A stretch of 64,000 bases of DNA from Pohlia nutans (lineage: Eukaryota > Streptophyta > Bryopsida > Bryales > Mniaceae), in NCBI GenBank assembly GCA_022496805.1, contig CM040088.1, forward strand, positions 1,984,001 through 2,048,000. The letters run 5' to 3'. This document shows positions 10,227 through 21,372 of the stretch, one piece after another. The notes below the pieces were generated by a model, which saw only the letters and a list, made by a program, of their open reading frames with translations, searched no databases and was not told the DNA's origin. Position 1 is the stretch's first letter; the number at the start of each line of letters is the position of its first letter. The position numbers were made by a program, and so were the translations under genes.

Positions 10227-11357
10227 GCTGCTTCAGACTACGGACAGTGGTTGTCCATTATAAATTTTTTGAGATAAATTGGGGCGGCAGTGTAATGTTT
10301 TCAGTGTCAGCCTGCGTGTTAACAATTCTCTATTCCACGACAATGAAATTTCTACAGGTTTTTTAAGAATATAGGATAGTGTACAAAGAACTGTACGTAG
10401 CTTCATACATGAAGCTTTGTGAACTTGCAAACGTGGAAGCGTTGATTCTATAATAAATTCTGGTGTATTTCACAATGTTATGTGTTCTGTATCTGTTTTC
10501 AAGGTTGGTTTCTTTCTTCCTGCAGTCACAACTCATGCTGGCTTGAATAATTGCCCCACTTTTACATTGTTTGCGACTGCCACTGTTGTATATTAGCGAG
10601 CATCGAATCAGTCTTGAACAAGATACGGATGAATCTTAGATTATGTAAAGTAAGGAATAGGTTTCAGCTGTTTTATTTTTATTTTACTAAATCTGGGTCC
10701 TCTCCCCATTTTGGCGAGGATTCCAGCGCACTCAAACAAGTACAAGTGTAATTTTAATATTATTTGAACAACAAATTATGAGTTTTCAAAGTTTTGCTCA
10801 GAGGATCAGTGTAGCCATGGGTACATGTTTTATTCTTCAGCCATTGCACATTGTCATATTCACTAGTTTCTCAATATGTACATATCAGATACTCTCTGTC
10901 TGGAAGTAACTGTCCTGGTTTCTGGCGTGTTTTAATTTAACACTTTTTTTTTTCCCAAACACTGGAAAATGGTCTATCTTTAATAATAGTATGTGGTTAG
11001 TATGTGGTTTTTGTGTTACTTTCATTAGAGTTAACTGAAAAGAGTCTATGGTGAGTTGGAGAATAATCTAAAGCAAGGCCTTAGAGCATGGCCACCCCAT
11101 GCCCTCCCAGAGTCTCTCACACTCAAGAAGTAGATGAAAAGTGCCAAGGGCCCTTCAAAAATACTTCTTGACTCTCAATCCTAGCATGTTAGAAATTGGG
11201 CCTTCAAATCACTATTTAGTTGACTATATTCCTCACATTCTACTTGTGATTGGTCCATTGACTATTTGATGCGCACTTTTGATATGTGAGGGGTGTGCAA
11301 GGGTGGGGGAGTGTGAGTGCAAGGGCCCTTCAAATGTAGATGAATTGTTTCAACGAG
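10227..11357. other. CYSTM 3' region and spacer
   Basis: The 3' UTR should occupy the first few hundred bases (several AATAAA-like sites, for example near 10450), then AT-rich sequence follows. The stretch 11080-11340 contains AGGGCCCTTCAAA twice (about 11147 and 11322) and may be another small repeat. No gene was seen. Confidence 0.4.
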
Positions 11358-11812
11358 TTAGAGCATCCGCACCGTGCCTCCCTACCCAACGCTCACTAAA
11401 TGACCTGTAGAGGGTTCATCAACGTCTTTTGCACTTGCCAAAAATTGTGTCCCTCACCGTGGCTCTGCAAACTTGTCGACTTCTGCGCCTGTACAGCCGG
11501 GATTCAAAGTCTGACACGGCTCTTTTCGTGGAGAATGATGAGGCTGCGGTTGACTGCTGGGGAGATGCCACAATTATGCTGCCACGGTGGCGTAGAAAGG
11601 GGTTTTCCGACACAATCTCCCAAAAAAATCCGGAAATTGAGCGCATTCAAGAAACTCTGTGACTCTGAACAATGGCAAGCCAGGAGAAAAATTTAACGAG
11701 CCCGCTCTTGAAAGTTCCGTTCCCAGAGTTGCGGTGGGGGGGTCCGTCGTGCCCGAGTCCGCCAAAGGAGAGCGCGGCCAGATGTACAGCGCAAGGGTGC
11801 GGATGCTCTTAG
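11358..11812. mobile_element. GC-rich element with TAGAGCATCCGCACC inverted ends
   Basis: TTAGAGCATCCGCACC at the left and GGTGCGGATGCTCTTA at the right are exact inverted termini about 455 bp apart. The inside is GC-rich, unlike its surroundings, and frames are open on both strands, but no protein family was recognised. GAGCATC-type termini occur in plant hAT-like and Mutator-like MITEs. No clear long target duplication was found. Confidence 0.7.
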
Positions 11813-13576
11813 TCCTAGCGTGCATGGGTGGGAATGCTCTTACACCACCGTGGGGTATGGAACTCATGACCTCCTCAATGCTAGGAGAGAGTTCCCCCAA
11901 GCTAAAGGGGCTTTTCATGAAGGGACCAAAGAACTATTCATGAACAATGCCTATCAAAATCTGTTATTATTGGGACAGAGACTCACTTTACAAGTTGGGA
12001 ATCATAGGGTCTGTTTTGGATAACTCTATTGCCCACCCCATTTCAAGTGGAGAGGGCTCATGTTTGAAGTATAAAGCATACTCAGGACAAATATTGAAAA
12101 AAAAAAATGCTAAAAATTTGGACAATTACTTCCAGACAAAAGGAGTATATTTACTCAGTTTATAGCCTATTTTTGGCGTACTCCTCTTCCTTAGGAGAGG
12201 GTTCACTAAGGTGGAGGCACCAATACCTGTCAGTTTAAAGATTTCAACCTATTTAGAGCGATGGTTTTCAATAATAAAAAATTGAAACACATAAAACTTT
12301 GGGTTTTATAACCAACCCCAATTTTTAATTAGTTTTTTCACAATGTATGATTTTTCTCTGAATTTTCAAACTTAATTTGCATAAACCACTATTGATGTTA
12401 GTAGTGAAACAATACTCGTCTTTCATTTCTAGTCCAATCAATTTGCTAACTTGGCATTTATAATTGATCACCAAACTGCTACAACTAATGGTTGTGATAA
12501 TTTGATTGGGAACTCAGAAAGTTGAAACAGCTGCTTGCATAGGTGACTGGAATTGGTCCCTAACAGGTTCTGATGTGTCTACCTTACCTTGGAAGTAAGC
12601 TAACACATCAGAATGAGAACTGTAAAGTGCTTTAAAACTGCTTCAGAATGTTCACAGTAAAGTGTTTTTAAAGCTGCTTCAAATGTTAACACCTGCTTTC
12701 AGGCATACAATTCTAGAAACGTTTGTTGAATTGAAGCATACTTTCTAGCATACTTTCTGCCAAAAAGCAAGAATAAGATTCTTAGTGAATCCAAATTTCA
12801 GACTAAGCCATCGGTGGAACCGCCATTCCTTGTGGGACAACTGGCTCATTAGATCCAACCCCGAGAATGATACCCACAACTGACTTTCGTCAATCATTGA
12901 CAAAGGATGTTTTCAATTATCAATTTCTGATTTCTCATAGCTTCATTTTCACCTACTACGAAGATGAACTGATCCTTGCAATTGTTTACCTCTGTGTCAC
13001 ATCTCTTTCAAAAGCATGCTCGAACACCATGGTGAGCAAGGGAGACACAGGGTGAGGTCCCATACCTTGCAAGAAACAAGGTTGGGAAACCAAGGGGTGT
13101 TCCAAGCAAATAACACACAATAGCATTTAAATAGGCAATTCCCTATTTTTGCACTTGGCCAAGTGCAATCATTTTAGGACCTAATTGTGCTTTAAAAAAA
13201 CTTATAAAAAAAATTGACCAAAAAACATCGATTTCTTTCTTTGTTGAAACTTGTAGTATATTGTAAGAAAACACTAATATTTCAAATTTTTCATAACAAA
13301 AATTTGAATTTAATGTACTTTTAAAATTGCAAGATTGACTATTTAAAAAATATTATAAATTATGAATAGATTAAGACACTATAACACCGTTGCCAGAGTG
13401 TATGGGAAAAGACATGATTTTCTTTTTCTTATTTTCTTTTTTCTTATTTATTTTTTTGTGTGCCAAAAAGTACATAAGGGTGCGTGGCTCCTTCTCCATC
13501 TTTTAAAACAACATTCAAATGCTCTCCAACACACTCTCATTCACACATCATGAGTATATAAAACAGCTATAACATG
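11813..13576. other. AT-rich spacer
   Basis: No gene was recognised. At 12600-12685 a segment (CTGTAAAGTGCTTTAAAACTG and CACAGTAAAGTGTTTTTAAA) is imperfectly doubled. A long TTTTCTT-rich run lies at 13415-13460. Confidence 0.4.
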
Positions 13577-14560
13577 GTATGGTAGAACATATGCATGTTC
13601 TTTTCAGGGCTGGAGGATGGAGGGTGCGCGACTGCGTACCCTCAGCCCCTCCGCTACGTCAGTTTTATTTTATTTTATTTTATACAAAAATTTCTTTTTT
13701 GAGTTTTCCGGGGATGAGGGTTAGTGCACGTGGACCTTCTTTCATTCTCTCCTCAAGAGAACATCAATATGTGCTCCCATGTTCCCATGGCTGCCTTATA
13801 TACTCATGAGGTGGCTATGAGAGGGTATGGAAGAACATATGTATGTTCTCTTTAGGGCTGGAGAACGGAGGGTGCGCTGCCGTGTACCCTCAACCCTTCC
13901 GCTACGCTCATTTTTTTATTTTATTTTTTTCGGGATTTTCCGAGGTTGCGGGTCTACACACGCGGACCTTCTTTCGTCCTCTTTATATATTCATGAGGCG
14001 GCTATGAGAGGGTATGGAAGAACATATGCATGTTCTCTTCAGGATTGAAGGATGGAGGGTGTGCTACTGCGTACCCTCAGCCCTTCCTCCACGCCCATAT
14101 ATATATATTCCAGGTTTTCCGGGGCTGCGGGTCCGCGTGCGTGAACCTTGTTTCGTCATCTCCTCAAGAGACTCCTTAAGAAAACATCAATATGTTCTCC
14201 CATGCTCCCATGGCCGCCTTATATACTCATGAGGCGGCTATGAGACGATATGGAAGAACATATGCATGTTCTCTTCAGGGCTGGAAGATGGAGAGTATGC
14301 TGCCGCGTACCTTCAGCCCCTTCGCCATGCCCATAAATAAATAAATAATAAATTTAATAAAATAATAATAATAATTTCCCGGGTTTTTCGGGGTATCGGA
14401 GGGGTGAGGGTCCACGCGTGCAGACCTTCTTTTGTCCTCTTTTCAAGAGAACATCAATATATTCTTCCATGCTCCCATAGTCGCCTTATATACTCATAAA
14501 GTGGCTATGAGAGGGTATGAGAGAACATATGCATGTTTTCTTTACGAAAGGAAGAAATCA
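13577..14560 (+). repeat. Satellite of four to five units of about 185-270 bp, each with an ORF
   Basis: Units restart at about 13577, 13827, 14013, 14248 and 14515 with TATGG-AGAACATATGCATG. Each continues with a GC-rich block ending in CCCTCAGCCC, a low-complexity T/A run, a TTTTCCGGGG block, and AGAGAACATCAATATG. Neighbouring units meet at a hairpin formed by CATGGCCGCC and GGCGGCTATG. Three units keep an open frame of 72-76 codons that starts MVEHM or MEEHM and, in two of them, ends LIYS. Variation is mostly in the T/A runs. No protein family was recognised, so the frame may be incidental. Confidence 0.8.
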
Positions 14561-14595
14561 AAGGGGCGATTATGCATCATTAGTGACCCGCAAAA

Positions 14596-14596
<1 letters not shown>

Positions 14597-14637
<41 letters not shown>
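14597..14637. repeat. (TA)n microsatellite
   Basis: About 20 TA units follow the last satellite unit. Confidence 0.97.
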
Positions 14638-14639
<2 letters not shown>

Positions 14640-14774
14640 GATTTTTTTGTGCAAGTGGTTGAGGGTGCATGGTCGCGCATTCTTTTTCCTCCTTCTCTTA
14701 GTGCATTTGGAAGCCCCTTTGGAATTGACAATGATGTTGTTCATAAGGAATCCTATGGATCCTGTATAGGGGAG

Positions 14775-15356
14775 TTAACCCCTAAAGGACCGTAAGGCCC
14801 CCACGCGGCTTTTGGAACTAGAAAGTGAGGAAATTCGGGTTCTTAGGCTTTGAATTGTAGGATGAGCAACAAAGAGACCCTGGCTCTTTTTGAGAGCCAA
14901 ATCTGTAGGTACTTCTCGATCGAAAATTCATCGAGTGAGCGATTTTTGGTGATTTTTTTGAGTTGCACGGAGGGTATTTAGGCGTCACTTTAGACCCTCA
15001 TATCTTCCTCCTCACACCTCCAAATTACTTGAAATTTTTTGCACATGTTTAAAATGATGATTTCTACTCACAGTAAAAATTTCAGAATTTTTGGAGCACT
15101 TTTGAACAATCCGATTTCAGCATGTGTACAAAATACCCCAAACAAGTTCCATCAATCTTCTCAACGGTGGCATTTTCTCAAAAATTGTGCGATTTTGTCG
15201 ATCTATTTTTCATAAAAAGGCTATGTAAGTCTTCTTTAATTTCAACGGTGCGGATCGTCAAAATTACCCTACACCAATGAGGAATTGAGCTTGCTACAAG
15301 AGCTAGTCAAGAAAATAAGAGCTAAGCTCAACACCCCCCGGTCCTTTAGGGGTTAA
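14775..15356. mobile_element. TTAA-flanked MITE, subfamily B
   Basis: TTAACCCCTAAAGGACCG occurs at the left and exactly inverted at the right (CGGTCCTTTAGGGGTTAA). The interior resembles the elements at 44338 and 57913 near the left end (GTAAGGCCCCCACGCGGC). Confidence 0.92.
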
Positions 15357-15557
15357 TTGCTCGGCTCGTTGTTCTCACAAGTTTGTTCCAAGAGGTTGGA
15401 CAATCTATTTTGATAACACAGTAAAGAAATGTCATGATGGAGTTGCTATTTGGAGGGAGGAAACAACTGCAACAATGGTAGTGTTGAGCTAGAGGTTATT
15501 GGACTGTTCAACAAGTGCCCGGGATCCCAACTGACACTAGTAGGATTTTGGTCCTTT

Positions 15558-17314
15558 CACTAGTAGAAAAATGTGCAATCAAAACAACAGAAAAACTGTT
15601 GTTCGTACCTGTTGTTTTGATCGCGTTGTTTTTGTCAAAATTCAACTGAAATCTGTTGATTTTTCTGTTGTTTTGGACAAATTCGAAAAAAAATCAAAAT
15701 ATTAAAATATTTAATTTGATTGCCTGGAAAATTTGAGCAGCCAAAATAATTTTTCCCACTGCCCAAAATTTTTGAGTAGCTACATGAACAACCGATGGTT
15801 GCCCACAAGGTTCAAACCCGAGACCTCATGCCCAAGAGCACTTGTCTCTAACCACCAAACCACCACTAAATTTCAATGTACTTCACTATAGTTTTTTCCT
15901 TAATTATCCATTTACAAATCGGTGTTTTTAAAACTCAACGGACTTCAGCTGCCCTTTTAGTATAGTAGATTAACTTTTTTCAAAAACTTTGAACTACTAA
16001 AAGTTGATAAATGAAGCTAATTTTCACCTCCAAAAATTCGTTTGAGATTTTGAGTTTCCAATTAAAAGTTATGGACAAAATTGAGAGAGGATGTTTGAAA
16101 ATGTCAAAGTCTCTTCCAATCCCATTCTGAACTTTATCCATAACTTTTGATAGGAGACTTAAAATCTCAAACGGATTATTGAAGGTAATAGTTAGTTTCA
16201 TTTTTCAACTTTACTATTTCAAAGTTTTTTGAAAAAAAATACTCTACTATGCCAAAATGACCGCCAAATTTTGTTGAGTTTAACCCTTAAAGAACCAACT
16301 GAAGGCTATTTTTTGTGTCAAAACCATTCAAAACTGTCATTTCTATTGCGTTTACTCAAAGAGTCAGAATGTTTTTTGGGAAGGAATCTAATCACAAGAT
16401 CTTGTACTTCACTTTTTTAAGATCATGTGGTAAAAATTTCATCAAATTTGACTGTACGGATTGGAAGATAATAGCATTCAAAGTTAAAAAGTTTTTTTTA
16501 AGAAGATGCTTAAATTTCCCAAAAAACAAGATTGTTCATAACTTTCTCATCACTAGTCCAAATTGAATGAATCAAAGCTTCATATGTAAAAAAAAATATG
16601 ATTTATAAGAAACTTTGTCTTAAGAAGTTTTTAAAAGTTTTCGAGGATTTTTTTTTTGTGCCTGAGAATATGAAAATTATGTTTAAAATGACATAAATTT
16701 TGCTCCCAAGCATAATATTTCAAAATATTATGAATGTGCTAAATAGAGTAAAAAGATTCCTAAAGATATTTGAAGAATCTAAAAATATTCTAAAATTTTA
16801 AGATGATTCCAAAAGATTCCTACTTGGGGAAGTCACTTAGTGTAAATTTTGGGTACATATGAGCGAACAAAGGGTATTTAATGGGGAGCTATGAAATAAT
16901 TGGAATATTCTACTATTTATAGTATATTTAGGGTATATTCCATATATTGTAGGAATATTCCTAAAATATTCCCAATTTGATTTTAAAACACCCTATATTA
17001 CTTCTATAAATTTATAATTTTTATCTCAAATGAATAAAAGACACACTTTATATTTGTTCTCTCATAGTTATCTAAATTCTTGATAGTGACTTCCCTAGGG
17101 ATTCCTAAAAGGTTTCAAAATGGCTCCTAAAGATTTTGCATTTGACAGAATTTTGTTGATTTGGTCATTGCACTATTCAAATCAATAGAAAAAAATTGTT
17201 CTTTTGTTGATTTTTACGAATAGTTCAAAAATCAGTTAAAACGGTTATTGCAGTGCTCCAAACAACAAAAATCAGTTGATTTTCTGTTGATTTGGTCATG
17301 CCTTTCTAATAGTG
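15558..17314. mobile_element. Non-autonomous CACTA element, 1757 bp, nested
   Basis: It starts CACTAGTAGAAAAATG and ends CTTTCTAATAGTG, with TTT duplicated on each side (15555-15557, 17315-17317). Subterminal repeats of the type AACAACAG/CTGTTGTT and GTTGATTT lie at both ends. The inside is AT-rich with no transposase, one TTAA-family terminus at 16279 and a tRNA-like block at 15801-15866. It is related to the element at 18004-20155, which has similar ends and the same tRNA-like segment in the opposite orientation. Confidence 0.9.
15801..15866 (-). other. tRNA-like segment with A-box and B-box resemblance inside a CACTA element
   Basis: On the minus strand GTGGTTAGAGAC is followed about 26 bases later by TCGGGTTTGAACCTT, close to the internal promoter boxes of tRNA genes. 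No full cloverleaf with an acceptor stem could be drawn, so this is not called a tRNA gene. A similar block lies at 19761-19820. Confidence 0.5.
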
Positions 17315-17438
17315 TTTATAACTAGTCTTTTGTGACTTAAATGGTCCAAAAAGACTTCTTTTCTAAAGTATTGAGTCACAAAGGACCATGTAAGTCACAA
17401 AGGACTAGTTATAAAGGACCAAAATCCTACTAGTGTGA

Positions 17439-18003
17439 TCCCTTTGTTGTCGCAAAAGTTGATGAACTCATGACTCATAAATTCTACACCACAATCACTG
17501 CGAAGGCCAAATATGTGAAGACCAAGAAGTTTCTCGACTTTGACCTTGAACTGAAAAAAAGAAAAGGCTTGAGATTTTAGACACAAAAAACATATCCACG
17601 TGAAGCGCGTTAGTAAAAATCACAAAGTACAAGGATTTGCGGAGAAATTGTGGACAAATCATCCCACACAAATTTGTGTAAATGAGAGCAAAGGGTTTGG
17701 AGGACTGACGATTGCTTGTCTTCACGGCTCTCTCGACTACTTCCCGATGATACAACTTCCCGATGATACAACTGTCGCATGTGGTAGTTGAGCTGGGTAT
17801 GAGTGGAACTCCTTGAGCCAAATGGTGTTGACCAATGAACCGGACATTGTATTGGTTCAGATGTCCAAGACGCTTTTGCCAAACCTGGGGGACTACTGGT
17901 GACTGAACAACAAAAATGGGAAACTTATGTTTGTCTACTATGTACCAATAGAGCCCTGTATTTGCTTCACAATGTCCTCTGGCTACTACATTTGGCCCAT
18001 CAT
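17439..18003 (-). pseudogene. Ty1/copia GAG-pre-integrase and integrase fragment
   Basis: The minus-strand frame contains GLYWYIVDKHKFP, then VWQKRLGHLNQYNV, which is the GAG-pre-integrase domain with an H-H-C-C zinc site (GHLN, QHH, CDSC). PFALIYTNLCGMICP follows, the start of the integrase core where the catalytic Asp of the usual TDLCG is Asn. Near 17560 the frame shifts, and LRSDCGVEFMSHEFINFCDN, with the region of the catalytic Glu, continues in another frame. A 16 bp tandem duplication (17740-17771) is also present. The fragment ends at the 141 bp MITE on one side and the CACTA element at 18004 on the other. It is clearly decayed. Confidence 0.85.
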
Positions 18004-19109
18004 CACTACTAGAAAATGGCAATCGAATCAACAATAAATCAACAACATTTGGTCATTCATTGCATTGTAATGACCACCCGAATGACCATTTTCACTGATT
18101 TTCAAACTTTCTGTTAGGCAGCAACAAAAGTTTGTTTGATTTCTGTTGGTTTAGGCATTGTAAGAAAAATCTTGACCGAATCAATGGAAATCCAACAAAT
18201 TTCATAACTTACCAATTTTAAAAATGTTGAAAGTGCCATATAAAGCGTCAATTTTACAAAAGCATTAAAAATTAGATTTAAAAATATAAATTTTAGATAA
18301 ATTCTTTGAAAATAGAGTCAATAAGTTCATTGTATATAATAATGTAGTTAATATTATATATATATATAAAGAACATAAAAATATTATATAATATTATAAT
18401 ATTATACTACTTATTTTCAAGGGTGTTTTTGTAGCGTGTCATAGTTTTGAACAAAGAAAATCTTAATGTTATAAAACAATCAATTTAATGACGTAATATA
18501 ATAAATAGGGAGAATATCATAAATATTTTAATATTGTAAAATGAAATGTTTTGGAATGTTTTGGAATCTTTTCAAAAATAGTTTACATTATTTTAGAATA
18601 TACTAAGAATATTCTAAGAATATTCTTTAAAGTATCCTTACGGTCTAATTTCCCAAAATATTTTAGATCTTCATTTATAGAATTTAGAAGCAATTTACAT
18701 TAAAAATTCAATAAAATTTATATTTAGATTTTTAGATTTTCAAAATCCCGTATTATTGGTTATAATTGTACTTTTCATTGTAGAAGCAAAACAAAAAATA
18801 TGTACTAAAATGAACAACATTACTTTTTCAAAATAGTAAAATTTGTAACACAAGACAATGTAGAGGTGTTTCTTTTAAAAGTTCCCCTAGGTGGAGTTTA
18901 ACTTGGATTGGCATAATTCAAATTGGATTCAAAAGTATACTTGATTTCCTATTAGAAAATAATTATAATTTAAACAAATTTTTCATATTTTAGTTTTGAT
19001 CAGCTTATAAAAGGAGGCATTGATTAAATGATAGAATTGATCTTTGAAAGCATTACAGGTTAAATTGATTTTAAATCAGTCTTTCTTCGAACTCAATTTG
19101 AGCAACTTT

Positions 19110-19690
19110 TCAAAAAATATTTTTTTTGAAGTTTTTTGTAGATACAAAAAGAAAGCCTGTATGATGTAGTGCAAAACAATTTTTTGGAAAAGAAGTTTTT
19201 TGACATCATTAAAAATATCCAAAATCTGCTGAAAAATATAAGAGCGCACATCCTTCGAGATTTTGGCAAAAAAAAGATTCTTTTTTTTTTTAAATTTTTT
19301 CTAGCTATAGAAAAATGCCTGCATGATGTACTGCAAAAAGAAATTTGGGAATTTTTTTTTACATCGCTAAAACCATCCAAAGTCCACTGAAAAAATTAAA
19401 AAAACAGCTCACAGCCTTCGCGATTTTGGCAAAAAAAAATCAATTTATTTTTATTTTTTTCTAAATATAGAAAAATTCCCACATGATATAGTGCAAAAAA
19501 GTTTTGGACTTTTTTTTTTACATCGCTAAAAACATCCAAAGTCCACTAAAAAGGAACAACTCACAGCCTTCACGATTTTGGCTACAAAAAAAAAATTCAA
19601 AATTTTTTGAATTTCTTTTCTATGTACAAAAAATGCCTGCATGATCTAGTGCAAAAAAAATTTGGAAAAAAAGTTTTTTTACATGGTAAA
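19110..19690. repeat. Tandem array, four units of about 160 bp
   Basis: Units are aligned by GCCTGCATGATGTAGTGCAA-like sequence near 19153, 19315, 19477 and 19634. They also share ACATCGCTAAAA, CATCCAAAGTCCACT and CTCACAGCCTTCGCGATTTT. The array is entirely inside the CACTA element. Confidence 0.8.
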
Positions 19691-19760
19691 AAATTCGTAA
19701 ATGCTTCCATTCATTTATAATTATCAAGAAATTTCATTGATTTTCATCAAGACTTCAATG

Positions 19761-19820
19761 TGGTGTGGTGGTATAGAGCAAGATTTGGAGTAAGGAGGTC
19801 CGGTGTTCAAGTCTGGCCAC
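19761..19820 (+). other. tRNA-like segment in the 18004-20155 CACTA element
   Basis: TGGTGGTATAGAGCA followed by CCGGTGTTCAAGTCTGGCC resembles A and B boxes. It corresponds to the block at 15801-15866 in the other CACTA element, and both are followed by GGGCAACC- and GGGCAGCC-type sequence. No complete tRNA fold is evident. Confidence 0.5.
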
Positions 19821-20155
19821 TGGCGATAGAGCCCGGGTACGCGGTGGTGGGTCCACTGCGGATTGGGCAACCCTAGTAGTTTGATTGGGCAACTGTTTTT
19901 TCTCGGGCAGCCAAACGTTTCCCCCAAGCAGCCTGAAATAATGTTCCTGCAAAGCTAATAAAAAAAATTGGGCAAATTTATCATATTTCATCATGAAATT
20001 TTTTAATTTTAATTTTTTAAATAAAATTAGTTTGACCAAATCAACAGTTCTGGAACAATAGATTTTAGTTGGAAAATGACCGAGACAACGCGATCAAATC
20101 AACAGCTGCAATTAACGTTTTTCGGTTGATTCGGTCATAGGATTTTCTAGTAGTG

Positions 20156-20935
20156 TAATGTGCAGAGAAAACATGTTGCATACTAGTGTTGCTATAGCTA
20201 ATGTTGTAGGCCTTAGTGGCTTTTTGATAGCAACCTATTTTCTTAAGTGCAGTACAGTGTGACGGGGTTGGGTTATGAGAAAAACGAGCGACGCTACTGA
20301 TGGAATATGTAATGTCAGGAAAAGTGCCGAATGCTGCAAACGCAAGGCTTCTCAAAAGCTGCTCATAAAAAATGTTAACTCACTAGGATTCTGAGTGTCG
20401 TAATCCATTATGGCCTAGAGTTTGAGGTTGGCATCGACTGGCAGCTGGACAAGTTGAATGTTTTCGTAATTGTAGTTCTTGAGAAGTCTGTCAATGTATA
20501 GTGATTGGTCTAGGAAGATGAGTCGCTTCTTCCTTTGGCGTGTGATGCAAAGCCCTACAAATGTGTCCGGTTCATCAATTGTGACAGTAAAAACGTCATA
20601 CATGTCTTAAAGAATCTCAAGTATTTGAACACAGTTGTGTCCACATAATAATTCGTCATCTATAAATATGGCCAGTAGCATCGTGGGAGTGGTTGTTGAC
20701 TTGAGGGTCAAGAGTCGTTGGTTCGAAGCTGTATTTGATGAGGAAGTTGTGGAAGCGCTTATTTCATCCTATGTTCGCTTGCTTTAATCCATAGATGGAT
20801 TTTGGAAGTCGACAGACCAATGAGGTATGAGTAGGGTCCTCAAATTGGGACGGTTGTTGCATGTAGAGCTCTTCCCTGATCTCTCTATGCAAGAAGGCCC
20901 TTATTACGTAGAAAAGTGGATCTAAGTGAAGATTC
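20156..20935 (-). pseudogene. Ty1/copia reverse transcriptase fragment
   Basis: Read on the minus strand, the order is AFLHREIREELYMQQPSQFE, then LVCRLPKSIYGLKQAN, then LLAIFIDDELLCG (the YVDD catalytic motif as FIDD). Next come LFLDQSLYIDRLLKNY-like sequence and AAFGTFPDITYSISSVARFS, the end of the reverse transcriptase before RNase H. Several stops and frame changes show decay. It ends abruptly at the CACTA terminus at 20155. RNase H and LTRs are not seen. Confidence 0.85.
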
Positions 20936-21372
20936 TCTTTCGATCCAGTTTTTAAAAGAGTGATCTATTGTAGTGTTGGGTGTTTTAACAATAGGGCGCC
21001 CAAAATGTGTAGTGTGACATTGCATAACAAGCGAAATGTGGTGACAAACATTTTCTATTAATCATTGAAATTAGTTTTTGGCAAAAAAGTTAACCACAAT
21101 GAAAAGGTATCCTAGGATTGTATGTATATTAATAATTTAAAAAATAAATATAAAATAATATTTGGACCAAAATGTAATACATTGCATTTGGTGACGTTGT
21201 ATAATAAATACATTATTGCCTTAATTGATACGTTTCATTGAAAATATAGTGATGGCAATAATTTTTCTCAATTCCTATAACATGAAGGTGTTGTATTCAA
21301 AAGAGATTCCAAAAGATTTTGTGAGCAAAGTGGATCTTAGAGGTTTATGGCGGCAATTTTTGTTCCTTTACA
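20936..21372. other. AT-rich spacer
   Basis: Nothing recognisable lies here. It may include further decayed copia sequence beyond the fragment called above. Confidence 0.4.

Larger units (their letters stand above)
15535..17435. mobile_element. 141 bp CACTA-type MITE, split by a larger CACTA element
   Basis: CACTAGTAGGATTTTGGTCC at 15535 is exactly inverted at 17416-17435, and the 3 bp target duplication TGA flanks both sides (15532-15534, 17436-17438), as expected for CACTA superfamily insertions. After removing the nested element at 15558-17314 and its TTT duplication, 141 bp remains, made mostly of inverted AGTCACAAAGGAC-type repeats. It sits in or at the edge of a copia integrase fragment. 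Confidence 0.92.
18004..20155. mobile_element. Non-autonomous CACTA element, 2152 bp
   Basis: CACTACTAGAAAATGG at the left and ATTTTCTAGTAGTG at the right are inverted termini. Subterminal segments are rich in GATTCGGTCAT/ATGACC and CAACA motifs, as in the nested element at 15558. The flanking triplets (CAT at 18001-18003, TAA at 20156-20158) do not match, so there is no target duplication. Inside are a four-unit tandem array (19110-19690) and a tRNA-like block. No transposase was found. Confidence 0.8.

Noticed and set aside
14432..14795. Frames containing long Ile-Tyr runs (also at 55477-55695)
   Set aside because: These are translations of TA microsatellites.
15801..15866. A genuine tRNA gene on the minus strand
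   Set aside because: Only the box-like motifs fit. No seven-base acceptor stem or anticodon arm could be drawn.
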